A stretch of 64,000 nt of DNA, taken from positions 62,001 to 126,000 of the forward strand of contig NZ_JAXIVS010000001.1 in the NCBI RefSeq assembly GCF_034259325.1, read 5' to 3'. The notes under the pieces are model-generated. The model was not told the DNA's origin. It was given only the letters and a program-made list of their open reading frames with translations, and made no database searches. Shown here one piece after another: positions 24,404 to 33,000 of the stretch; the stretch's first letter is position 1; each line of letters opens with the position of its first letter. The DNA comes from Hyalangium ruber. Lineage in GTDB: Bacteria; Myxococcota; Myxococcia; Myxococcales; Myxococcaceae. The position numbers were made by a program, and so were the translations under genes.

Positions 24404-25339
24404 TCAGTCGCTGGTGCCGAAGAGCCCGCGGACGACAGCAGCGATGGCCAACGGCGTGCCCACCAGCTCGTCGTAGTGCGGCGTGAGCGACTGGGCGTAG
24501 GACTCCGCCGTGGGGAAGCGATCCTTGATGTGCGCGGCGAAGCCCCGCGCCACGAGCTCCTCCAGCAACTCGGGGACCTCGGGACGCAGCGCGTGGATGG
24601 GCCGGTAGCGGCGGTGGCGGATGTTGAAGAACACCTCCTCCGGCGTGTTCCCGGTGAAGGGGCGCTCCAGCGTCAGCAGCTCGTAGAGCACCACCGTGGC
24701 GGCCCACAGGTCCGCCTCCGGCGTGACGATGCCCCGGAGCGACTCGGGCGACAGGTAGTACGGCTTGCCGAGCACCTCGCCGCCATCGCGCGAGCCATCG
24801 AAGAACACCCGCGCCACGCCAAAGTCGCCCAGCTTGATCTCCCCGAGCCGGGAGATGAACAGGTTGGAGGGCGACACATCACAGTGGACGATGCCCAGCG
24901 CGTCTCCGCTCGAGCCGGAGGCGGTGTGCGCGTACGCCAGCGACTCCAACAACACCTTGGCCAGGTACACGGCGAAGTCGATGGGCAGGGGGATGCCCCG
25001 CTGCTTGCAGCGGCGGAGGATCTGCGCCAGGTCCTTGCCGTCCACCAGCTCCATCACGATGTAGTAGGTGCCCTCGGCGATGCCCACGTCCAACACCTTG
25101 ACGATGTTGGGGTGGTCCAGCTGCGTGGACAGGTCCGCCTCGCGGATGAAGCACTCGACCGAGGCGGGGTCCCCCGTGAGCGAGGGCAGCAGCCGCTTCA
25201 CGGCCACGTCCCAGCCCTCGTACTTCCCGGAGAGCACGCGCGCCCGGAACACCTCGGCCATGCCTCCCTTGCCGAGCGGCGACAGGAGCTCGTAGTTACC
25301 GAAGACCCGAGTCGTACGCGGCGTCAGAGGCGTGCTCAC
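24404..25339 (-). CDS. Eukaryotic-like Ser/Thr protein kinase, non-RD type
   Basis: A 311-residue soluble kinase with no membrane anchor and no accessory domain. The Gly loop is LGKGGMAEVF (22-31), the ATP Lys K48 (DVAVKRL) and helix-C Glu E67. The catalytic loop is HCDVSPSN with Cys153 where most myxobacterial kinases have Arg. DFG is at 172-174, and SPE replaces APE after YYLSPES. Without the HRD arginine, activation-loop phosphorylation would not control it in the usual way. It starts with GTG at 25337-25339, overlapping the stop of the upstream TPR lipid-facing gene by 4 bases, so the two are co-translated. The exported TPR protein cannot be its substrate without translocation intermediates; the partner is unknown. 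Confidence 0.9.
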   Translation of the reverse strand: MSTPLTPRTTRVFGNYELLSPLGKGGMAEVFRARVLSGKYEGWDVAVKRLLPSLTGDPASVECFIREADLSTQLDHPNIVKVLDVGIAEGTYYIVMELVDGKDLAQILRRCKQRGIPLPIDFAVYLAKVLLESLAYAHTASGSSGDALGIVHCDVSPSNLFISRLGEIKLGDFGVARVFFDGSRDGGEVLGKPYYLSPESLRGIVTPEADLWAATVVLYELLTLERPFTGNTPEEVFFNIRHRRYRPIHALRPEVPELLEELVARGFAAHIKDRFPTAESYAQSLTPHYDELVGTPLAIAAVVRGLFGTSD

Positions 25340-26370
25340 GGCTTCTGGGTTCCAGGGCCTACCGTTCCACGGGTTTGAGCGGCCGCCTTATCACGCGACT
25401 TCTTCAGCAGCTCCTGGAACTCCGGCAGCTCGCCCAGGAGCTTCTTCGGGATCGGGTCCACCTCGACGACATCGTGGAGCGGATAGTTGGCCTTCACGGC
25501 CTGACGCATGAACTCCATCGCCCGCTTCTTGTCGCCGTTCTGCGCGTGGGCGCACCCGAGCACGTAGAACAGCCCCGCGTGCCGGGTGGAAGAGACCTTC
25601 GCGTTGGCCACGCGCGAGCGCTCCAGATCCTGGATGGCCTCCTTCACCTGGCCCAGCATGAGCCGGCTCGAGCCCCGCCCCATGTACGCCGGCCAGTTCT
25701 TGTCCCCGGGATCGTGCGCCAGGCTGATCTCGAACTGCTGCGCCGCCTGGACGTAGTTCTTCTCCTTATAGAGCTTCTCGCCCAGCTCGCTGGCCTGCTT
25801 CGCCGCCTCGGCGTTGCGCCCACCGCGCTTGTTGGCCAGCGCCGACGCGGAGCTGCCGCCCGCGCTGGGGCTGGTGACCGCGACGGGAGTGCTGCCCGCG
25901 CTGGGCGCAGGTGGGGCGGCGACCATCTCCTCCGGGGCCGCCTTGCCCGCCGGCTGCAGGATGAACCGCCCCTCCTTCACCACCGGGGACTCGCAGCCCT
26001 CGCGCAGGCGCACATGCGCCACGAGCGCCCGGTCCTCCTCGTTGTAGAAGGCCAGGAGGGGGTAGGTCTGCACCTCCGGACACTGGGGGCCCGTCTGGCA
26101 CACCGTCAGCCGCCCCACCAGCACCGGCCCCTGGAAGTCACCCTCCAGCACCCGACGCGGCGCGTCAAGCCGACAGTCCCAGCCCTCTCCCGCCGTGCCG
26201 GTGAGCCGGTCGCCCTCGGAGACCAGCTCCAGCGAGCCGGACGCCTCGACACGATGGCTTCCAGAGAGCATCGGCCCGGCTTGGGCCAGGGCAGGCGCCA
26301 GGAAAAAGACCACCGCGAGCGCGGTTATGAATGATACGGGCGCCATCGGGAGGTAGGGCCGGCGCATCAT
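25336..26370 (-). CDS. Exported TPR-repeat protein
   Basis: A protein of about 344 residues with a signal peptide (SFITALAVVFFLAPALAQA). An N-terminal beta-rich region (LSGSHRVEASGSLELVSEGDRLTG) includes paired Cys (WDCRL, TVCQTGPQCPEV). A Pro/Ala/Ser linker follows, then TPR repeats (about 215-330: LYKEKNYVQAAQQFEISLAHDPGDKNWPAYMGRGSSRLMLGQ and the next unit). The start is uncertain: ATG codons at 26370, 26367 and 26346 give normal leaders, while 26439 has AGGAG almost touching the ATG and a 35-residue basic extension. Its stop overlaps the kinase start. Periplasmic scaffolding is the likely role. The domain pattern is clear; the function is unknown. Confidence 0.75.
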   Translation of the reverse strand: MMRRPYLPMAPVSFITALAVVFFLAPALAQAGPMLSGSHRVEASGSLELVSEGDRLTGTAGEGWDCRLDAPRRVLEGDFQGPVLVGRLTVCQTGPQCPEVQTYPLLAFYNEEDRALVAHVRLREGCESPVVKEGRFILQPAGKAAPEEMVAAPPAPSAGSTPVAVTSPSAGGSSASALANKRGGRNAEAAKQASELGEKLYKEKNYVQAAQQFEISLAHDPGDKNWPAYMGRGSSRLMLGQVKEAIQDLERSRVANAKVSSTRHAGLFYVLGCAHAQNGDKKRAMEFMRQAVKANYPLHDVVEVDPIPKKLLGELPEFQELLKKSRDKAAAQTRGTVGPGTQKP

Positions 26371-26494
26371 AGGTGGCAGCCACCCGCGTTGTAAACGCGC
26401 GCGGGACACCTTGACCCGGCCGGGCCCCGTCCTTATCATTTCTCCTGCGTATTGCAGGGTTTCTCCAGCAAGTTCGAGGGTTTAAGAGACCTTA

Positions 26495-26663
26495 TTTTCA
26501 GGTTGTACAAAGGCTGTCCCCTGCGGGGCGCGTGATGCCCAGCAGAAATTCGAACCGATACGTCCATCACGGGGTCCGTTTCGGGTTCCATGCGCAAGCC
26601 CTCCCCCTCGCGGGGCAGAGGGAAGCCTACGGAGCCATGACTTTGGTCCCCACCTGGCTTTTT
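26495..26663 (+). ncRNA. ssrS: 6S RNA (RNA polymerase regulator)
   Basis: This 170-base intergenic stretch directly precedes the 5-formyl-THF cyclo-ligase gene, the classic location of ssrS. A closing stem is formed by CAGGT (26500-26504) with ACCTG (26652-26656); ACAAAG with CTTTGG and GGCT with AGCC continue it. The left bubble strand contains GTCCCCTG, matching E. coli 6S (AGTCCCCTGAGCC). The right strand AGCCTACGGAGCCAT matches E. coli AGCCTGCGGCGGCAT. A GC-rich apical hairpin (CGTGATG with CATCACG) lies between. The 3' end has CTTTTT, a terminator-like run. 6S mimics an open promoter and sequesters the housekeeping holoenzyme in stationary phase. Ends are approximate. Confidence 0.82.
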
Positions 26664-26728
26664 AGGGTTCAATGGACGCTAGGCACACGGCCATGCGGCG
26701 GGGGACTTTTTCTGTGGAGCGGCAGGCG

Positions 26729-27352
26729 GTGAGCGAGACGGTGGCGACAGACGAGGCGGCGAAAAAGCAGGGCCTGCGCGAAGAGTTGACCGCGCGGCGC
26801 AAGGCAATGACGCCAGACCTCATCGACGGGCGTGGGTTGAAGGTGCAGTCTCGGTTCCTGGCATCGCCGTACTATCACAAGGCCAGGACGGTGGCGCTGT
26901 ATGCGCCCATCCGCGGAGAAGTGCCTACACGAGACATCCTGATAGCGGCGCTGCAAGACGAGAAGGTCGTCTGCTACCCGCTGTCACATGTCCATGGGCG
27001 CATCCTCTCCTTCCGAGCCATCAAATCGGAGGCCGAGCTGGAGCCGGGACGGCTGGGGGTGCGCGAGCCCTCCAACTCCTCGGATCTCATCCCGGTCGAC
27101 CAGATCGATCTCTTCGTGGTGCCCGGGCTGGGCTTCACGCGGGACGGCAAGCGGCTGGGACGCGGAGGTGGCTACTACGACGCCACCTTGAGAGCGGCCT
27201 CGGCGCGCAGCCGGCGCATCGGCCTGGCGTTCAATGATCAGATCGTCTCCTGGTTGCCGACGAACGGGGACGACGTGGACATGGATCTGGTGGTGACGGA
27301 GTCCGAGTCCCTGCGCGGCACGTACCGCGATTGGGACTTCCTGGACACGTAG
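26729..27352 (+). CDS. fau: 5-formyltetrahydrofolate cyclo-ligase
   Basis: A 207-residue enzyme that converts 5-formyl-THF to 5,10-methenyl-THF with ATP, clearing inhibitory 5-formyl folate. Evidence: KKQGLREELTARRKAMTP at the N-terminus, VALYAPIRGEVPTRDIL in the middle, and the signature VPGLGFTRDGKRLGRGGGYYDATL near the C-terminus. The GTG at 26729 is preferred because a GGAG lies 9 bases upstream and family homology starts just after it; ATG codons at 26672 and 26693 would add atypical residues. The gene follows 6S RNA, the same pairing seen in enterobacteria (ygfA/ssrS). TyrS lies 126 bases downstream on the same strand. Confidence 0.92.
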   Translation: MSETVATDEAAKKQGLREELTARRKAMTPDLIDGRGLKVQSRFLASPYYHKARTVALYAPIRGEVPTRDILIAALQDEKVVCYPLSHVHGRILSFRAIKSEAELEPGRLGVREPSNSSDLIPVDQIDLFVVPGLGFTRDGKRLGRGGGYYDATLRAASARSRRIGLAFNDQIVSWLPTNGDDVDMDLVVTESESLRGTYRDWDFLDT

Positions 27353-27478
27353 CCAGAGGCTTCTGTTGTCTTCTGAGATGGGGTGGGCAGGCCAGTGTTG
27401 CTGGCGGCTCACCCCTTCTCTTTTGGCAGGCAGAAGGACGCCGCCCTGACCTGGCTTTCGGGTAAGGTGCGACGCGTC

Positions 27479-28741
27479 ATGACCCAGGACCTGCTGCGTA
27501 AGGCGACTCCCGAAGAGCAGTTCGACGAAGTGACTCGCGGCACCGTGGATCTCCAGGTGGCCGAAGAGCTGAAGAAGAAGCTCGAGCGCTCGTACCGGGA
27601 GGGCAAGCCCCTCATCATCAAGGCGGGGTTCGATCCGAGCCGGCCGGACCTGCACCTGGGGCACTCGCTGCTGCTCACGCGCATGCGGCGCTTCCAGGAC
27701 TTCGGGCACACGGTGGTGTTCCTGATTGGCGACTTCACGGCGCTGATTGGTGATCCCTCGGGCAAGAACGTCACGCGGCCTCCCCTCACCCGCGAAGAGG
27801 TGAAGGTGAACGCGGAGACGTACAAGGAGCAGGTCTTCAAGGTGCTGGACTCGCACCGCACGGTGGTGCGCTTCAACTCCGAGTGGCTCGACACGCTGGG
27901 CACCGAGGGGATGATCCGGCTCGCGTCGCGCTACTCGGTGCAGCGCATGCTGGAGCGCGACGACTTCAAGAAGCGCTTCCGGGACAACCGCTCCATCGCG
28001 ATCCATGAGTTCCTGTACCCGCTGCTGCAGGGCTACGACTCGGTGGCGCTCAAGTCGGACGTGGAGCTGGGCGCGACGGATCAGCTCTTCAACCTGCTGG
28101 TGGGTCGGCAGTTGATGAAGGAGCAGAACATGGAGCCCCAGGTCATCATGACGGGGCCGATCCTGGAGGGCCTGGACGCGAAGCTGGTCGACGGGAAGAT
28201 CTTCGGCGACAAGATGTCCAAGAGCCTGGACAACTACGTGGGCGTCAGTGAGTCGGCCGAGCAGATCTTCGGCAAGCTGATGAGCATCACGGACGACTTG
28301 ATGTGGCGCTACTACGAGCTGCTGTCGCGCAAGCCGCTGAAGGAGCTCCAGGAGATGAAGGCGGCGGTGCAGTCGGGGCAGACGCACCCGAAGGCGGCGA
28401 AGGTGGCGTTCGCACAGGAGATCGCCGCGCGCTTCCAGGGAGAGGAGGCCGGGAAGAAGGCGGCGGAGGCCTTCGAGGCGCGCTTCGCGAACAAGCAGCT
28501 CGACACGGAGAGCCTGTCACTGGTGGAGGTGGCGATGGCGGGCGCGGCGAAGGTGCTCGTCACGAAGGTGCTGCCGGAGACGAAGCTGGTGGCCTCGGCG
28601 ACGGAGGCGCGCAAGCTGATGGCCCAGGGCGGCGTGCGGGTGAACGGGGAGAAGGTGACGGACCCGAAGGCAGAGCTGGGGCCGGGCGAGTACCTCGTGC
28701 AAGTGGGCAAGCTGAAGGCGGCGAAGGTGAAGCTGGCGTAG
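27479..28741 (+). CDS. tyrS: Tyrosyl-tRNA synthetase
   Basis: A 420-residue class Ic synthetase. The HIGH motif is HLGH (59-62), within the [13 protein letters not shown] block. The tyrosine-site region includes [10 protein letters not shown] and [19 protein letters not shown] is at 245-249, and a C-terminal S4 RNA-binding domain begins around [21 protein letters not shown] (about 365). The longer sequence before KMSKS and the LIIKAGFDP opening place it in the TyrZ-like bacterial group rather than the E. coli TyrS group. The ATG at 27479 has AAGGTG upstream; the in-frame start at 27383 would add a non-conserved leader. No T-box fits the 126 bases upstream. This appears to be a single-gene unit. 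Confidence 0.96.
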   Translation: MTQDLLRKATPEEQFDEVTRGTVDLQVAEELKKKLERSYREGKPLIIKAGFDPSRPDLHLGHSLLLTRMRRFQDFGHTVVFLIGDFTALIGDPSGKNVTRPPLTREEVKVNAETYKEQVFKVLDSHRTVVRFNSEWLDTLGTEGMIRLASRYSVQRMLERDDFKKRFRDNRSIAIHEFLYPLLQGYDSVALKSDVELGATDQLFNLLVGRQLMKEQNMEPQVIMTGPILEGLDAKLVDGKIFGDKMSKSLDNYVGVSESAEQIFGKLMSITDDLMWRYYELLSRKPLKELQEMKAAVQSGQTHPKAAKVAFAQEIAARFQGEEAGKKAAEAFEARFANKQLDTESLSLVEVAMAGAAKVLVTKVLPETKLVASATEARKLMAQGGVRVNGEKVTDPKAELGPGEYLVQVGKLKAAKVKLA

Positions 28742-28829
28742 CGGCGCGGCCTCGCGCGGGTGAATAAGCCAGGCCGGATGCGGTCCAAGCATCCGAGCCC
28801 GTGGCTCAAGGCTTCAGCCCTCCCAAGGT

Positions 28830-29882
28830 ATGCTCCCGCGCGCCATGCTGCGTCTCCTTGCCCTGCTGCTGACCCTCTCCCTTCCCCTCTCCGCGCTGGC
28901 GGGCCCAGGGGCCTTCGTCTCCTCCACCCGAGTCGAGGCGGTGGACCAGCCGGAGTCGAAGAAGGTCGTCTTCACCGTGGAGCCGGACACGTCCTACCCG
29001 CTCCTCAAGAAGGGCGGGCCTGGGCGCAAGTGGTGCAAGCTGAAAGGCACCACGGCCGAGGGCTGGGTACTCTGCGACGGCGCGGAGGAGACAGCGGTGT
29101 CGGCGCAGCCGAGCGCGGTGGCGCTCGCGGCGGCGGACAAGCAAGTGAAGGTCGAGGCGGTGCCAGCGGTGGCGCGCGCCGCCTCGGGTTGCGCGACGAC
29201 GTGCAACAGGCCTCCTCTCTTCTCGAAGCCCCCTGCCCTATCGGCGCTGGACCGGGAGGTCCTCGCGCTCTGCCCGGCGCGCCCGGACGTGTCGGTGAGC
29301 GCGGGGGACGTGCAGCGCTTCTTCTCCAAGCACTATGACGATGCGCGCATCCAGCGGGCGCTGGCGGCGGCCGGACGCACGCGCCAGGGCTCCGGCTCGA
29401 AGCAGGCCAACATCGAGTGGCTCACGAGCCTGTGGGTGAGCACGGGACCGCGCAACGCCTTCACGCACGTCTTCTGCGGCGACGACTGGCAGAAGGGGCC
29501 CATCGGCGGGCTGCACTTCCTGCCCCGCTACGCGCAGCTCGAGGCCGAGGGGAAGCTTTGCTACGACGGCCCGGCGCGCGGCGGTGAAGCGCTGAAGGGT
29601 GACCAGTACCTCATCACCTTCCGCGGCGTGGCGCCGTGGTCCTGCGGCGAAAAGAAGATCGGCGGCTTCCCGCGCTCCGAGGACGCGGTGAGCATCGCGG
29701 CCATCGGCACCCGGGCCTTCGTGCGCTGCTGCGCGCGGGATGGGGCCAAGAAGGAGGGCGGCGTCTACTCCGCGAAGGACCTTGGCGGCACTTCGTGGCA
29801 GGTCTACTGCGGCACGCGCAACGGTACCTACGGCATCGCCACGCTCTACCCCACCACCGATCGCCCCACCTGCTCCGAGTAG
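28830..29882 (+). CDS. Secreted SH3-domain protein with EndoU-like ribonuclease domain
   Basis: A 350-residue exported protein. The signal peptide ends LPLSALAG. An SH3b-like domain (about 30-85: RVEAVDQPESKKVVFTVEP to EGWVLCDG) is followed by an Ala-rich linker. The C-terminal domain (about 140-350) has features of bacterial EndoU nucleases: NAFTHVFCGDDWQKGPIGGLHFLPRYAQLE with two spaced His residues (HVF and GLHF), and a terminal GIATLYPTTDRP stretch. These residues correspond to the paired catalytic His and the closing Thr/Tyr of EndoU. Ten or so Cys residues suggest disulfides. The start is ATG 28830 or 28845. If correct, it is a secreted RNase, perhaps for predation; the family call is tentative. 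Confidence 0.6.
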   Translation: MLPRAMLRLLALLLTLSLPLSALAGPGAFVSSTRVEAVDQPESKKVVFTVEPDTSYPLLKKGGPGRKWCKLKGTTAEGWVLCDGAEETAVSAQPSAVALAAADKQVKVEAVPAVARAASGCATTCNRPPLFSKPPALSALDREVLALCPARPDVSVSAGDVQRFFSKHYDDARIQRALAAAGRTRQGSGSKQANIEWLTSLWVSTGPRNAFTHVFCGDDWQKGPIGGLHFLPRYAQLEAEGKLCYDGPARGGEALKGDQYLITFRGVAPWSCGEKKIGGFPRSEDAVSIAAIGTRAFVRCCARDGAKKEGGVYSAKDLGGTSWQVYCGTRNGTYGIATLYPTTDRPTCSE

Positions 29883-29894
29883 ATTGAACTCGGA

Positions 29895-30035
29895 GTGCTC
29901 GTGCCCCTCTGCGCGAGCGTCCTCCTGCTTCGCAAGGAGGGCCTGCACCCCGGACGTCGCGCACTCCTGCTCGGAGGACTGGGGCTCGTGGCCCTTGCCC
30001 TCACGGCGTGGGCCACGAGCCTGTCTCGCTTCTAG
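29895..30035 (+). CDS. Possible 46-residue single-pass membrane protein
   Basis: A GTG start at 29895, 12 bases after the EndoU-like gene stop, opens a 46-codon frame (VLVPLCASVLLLRKEGLHPG then ALLLGGLGLVALALTAWATS). It has a hydrophobic C-terminal half and mostly G/C third positions. CGGAG overlaps the start rather than preceding it well, so translation may depend on coupling to the upstream gene. It ends 4 bases into the convergent macroglobulin gene. Such short hydrophobic frames arise by chance in GC-rich DNA; this is offered as plausible, not established. Confidence 0.35.
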   Translation: MLVPLCASVLLLRKEGLHPGRRALLLGGLGLVALALTAWATSLSRF

Positions 30036-33000
30036 CGGGCGCTGCCCACGGTGAGCACCGCGCCCGTCGAGTAGGCGGTGAACTCCGGTGCGTACATGGA
30101 CTGCACCGTCGCGGGACCCACGCGGAACGTGCCCGCCATGTTCGCCCTCAGCCGGTACTTGAACGTGTACTCACCCACCGGCAGCCACTCGAAGAAGAAG
30201 TTCGTCCCCGAGTCCCGCGTCTCCTCGTACCAGACGATCCCCAGATCCCACTTGTGCCGGGACACCGCGCTCTCCGGCTCCAGTCCCGCCGCGCGGGGAT
30301 CTCTCAGATGCACGTACTCGGCCGCGTGCTTCGTGCGCAGCGAGAGTTGCACCTCGACCTCGTCGCCCGGACTCAGCTTCGCCCCTTCCGCCAGCGGCTG
30401 GAGCACCGCCTCCTTCCCCTCGCGCACGCGCAGGAAGTAGCGCCGCGACACCTGGAAGAAGTCCCCGCGGTCCTCCGTGGGCAGCTTCTCCGTGGAGAAG
30501 TGCCACGTCGCCGAGGCGAACGCGAAGCCCTTCGTCGTCTTCTCCACCACCACCGTGCTGCTCTTCACCGGATCCACCTCGGGTCCGGGGATGAGGACCT
30601 GGTTCTTCTTGCCCGTGTACTTGTCCGGCTCGAAGACGAACTCCACCGACTTGTCCCCCACTGTCACCTTCGCGTCCTCGCGGACGCCCAGCGCCCCCTC
30701 CTGCTCCAGGTACTTCACCAGCGCGTAGATGGACTCCGCCGTGGCCCGCGTGGACTTCCAGTGGTTGAGCTTCTTGTCCAGCAGCAGCCACTGCACCAGC
30801 CCGTCCCGCCGCGCATCCTTGGGCTTGAGCTCGGTGAGCGTGCGCAGCGCGAAGGCATGCGTCTCCGTGGTGTCGTTGTACCAGAGCCAGCTCCGGTCCT
30901 CGGCCGCCCAGTACGTGCCCAGCTCCGGGCTCGTCTTCGCCGAGTCCATCACGCTCTCCCACACCCGCTCCGCGTCCTGCGTGCGCCCCGCCCGCTTGAG
31001 CGTCAGCGCCAGGTAGCCCTTGAGGTATGGCGAGTGCTTCTTCCAATGCTTGAAGGAGAACTCGAGGATGCGCTTGCGCTCCTCCGTGCTGAGCGCCTCG
31101 CCCGTGTAGCTGTTGTCCGGGAAGCTGGAGGCCACGTAGTTGAGGAAGGTGAGGAACTCCCAGCCCCGGTCCTCCTTCATCATCTTGTTGGCGTACTCCT
31201 CGCGGTAGTGGCGCGCGAGGTAGCTCCACGCCTGCCGCACCATGTCGGTGGGCACCTCCACCTTGTACTCGGCCGCCCGCGCCAATCCGTGGGTGATGTA
31301 GAGCGTCATATAAGGAGACGGAGGGCCCCCCGGCCACCAGGGGAAGCCGCCGCTCGACGTCTGGGCCTTGCGCAGCTTCGCCAGGGAGGCCTCGCGCTCG
31401 GCCTTCGCCACCGCCGGGTCCAGCACCTTCACCAGCGGGAGCCCCGTATCGGCCCCGCCCTGCGCCTCCTGCAGCCAGGGCGTCTCCTCCAGGCTCATCT
31501 TCCGGTTCGGATCGGCCGCGTCCCACGTCTCGAAGCGCGTGGGCCGCGCGCTCATGTCCTTGGCCATCTTCGCCACCGCCGGGTACTGGCCATAGAGGCT
31601 GGAGACGATGCCCGTGGAGACGAAGCGGTTGAGCGTCTGCTCCGTACACTCGTACGGGTAGTCCACCAGGTACGGCAGCGCCTGGAGCGCCGAGTAGAAG
31701 AGCTGCGCGTCCACGGTGACGACGAGCTGCTCGTTGATGCGGCTTGGGTCGTCATTGCGCTTGAGGTCCTCGAAGCTCATCACCTTGCGGTCCTTGCCGC
31801 GCAGGGTGACGAAGCGCGACTGCGCCAGGTGCATGCGTCCGGGCAGCACGGGCAGCGGGCGCAGCTCTCCGTCTCCCAGGTTGCCGGCGCGCGCGGTGAC
31901 GCGGAAGGCCACCGAGCCCACCTTCGACGGCGTCGACAGCGGGAAGCGCAGCGAGGTCCCCTTGCCCGGCTCCACCGTGAAGGACTGGCTGGCCGTGGAG
32001 ACACCGAAGCTGGAGAGCACGCTCTTCTCCGTCACGGTGTCGAGGATGTCCAGCGTGAGGGTGCCCTGCTGCCGCTGCTCGCTGGCGTTGTTGACCACCA
32101 CCTCCAGCACCGCCTTGTCGCCCTCGCGCAGGAAGCGCGGGACGTAGGGCCGCACCATCAGCTCCTTCACGCTGCGCGCCGTGCGCTGCACCGCGCCGCC
32201 CTTCAAGTCGCGCGTCACCGCGTGGACCCAGGAGCTCCAGGCCGTCACCGAGTCCGGCACGGTGAACTCCAGCGTCGCCGAGCCGTCCTTGCCCATCAGC
32301 AGCTGGGGAATCCAGAAGGCCGTCTCCGCGAAGTTCGAGCGCGGCGGCTCCTGGGCTGCCTTCTCGGCGGGTGGAGCCGCCTTCCCCCCCAGCAACCCGA
32401 AGGCCGAATCGAGCTCGCTCTGGATGGGCTGCACGTTCCCCGCGAGGGTCTCCGTCGGCGGGCTGCCGGGCGGTGGCGGTGGCGGTGGCGCCATGGGGGC
32501 TGCTGCCGACGGGAGTGCCTCCGCACGCGCCATATTCTGATGGAGGACGCGACGCCTCCCTGGACCGCCGATGGCGTACCCCTCCTGGAAGCGGAGGCTG
32601 TCTTCCACCGGCGCGCTCCAATGGCGCACCTCGCCCAGACCCTGACCGTAGACCCAGCGCATGACGCCCACCCCAATCGAGGAGCGCAGGTCCACGCCGC
32701 TCGCCTGGGAGGGGTAGAGCCCGACCACCGAGGGCGGCACATGGGGGGCGAAGAGATCCAGCGACTGATCGTACATGTACGCGAGCAGCTCGGCGGCCCC
32801 CGCCTCCACCTTCGCGCCCTTGGGGCCCTTCACCGTCACCCGCCATGTCTCCTTCGCGCCGGGGCGCATGCGGTCCCGGAACGTCGTGAACTCGAGGCTC
32901 AGCTCCTTGTCGTCGTACGGCACGTGGACCGGCTGGGCGAAGCGCAGGAACTGGTAGTCGCGCACGCCCACCAGCACCACGGTGAAGCCGCCGCGCATCT

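Noticed and set aside
26541-26570. TTCGAACC resembling a tRNA T-loop
   Set aside because: The flanking bases cannot form a 5-bp T stem on either strand, and no anticodon arm or CCA-end stem is present. It is part of the 6S RNA apical region.
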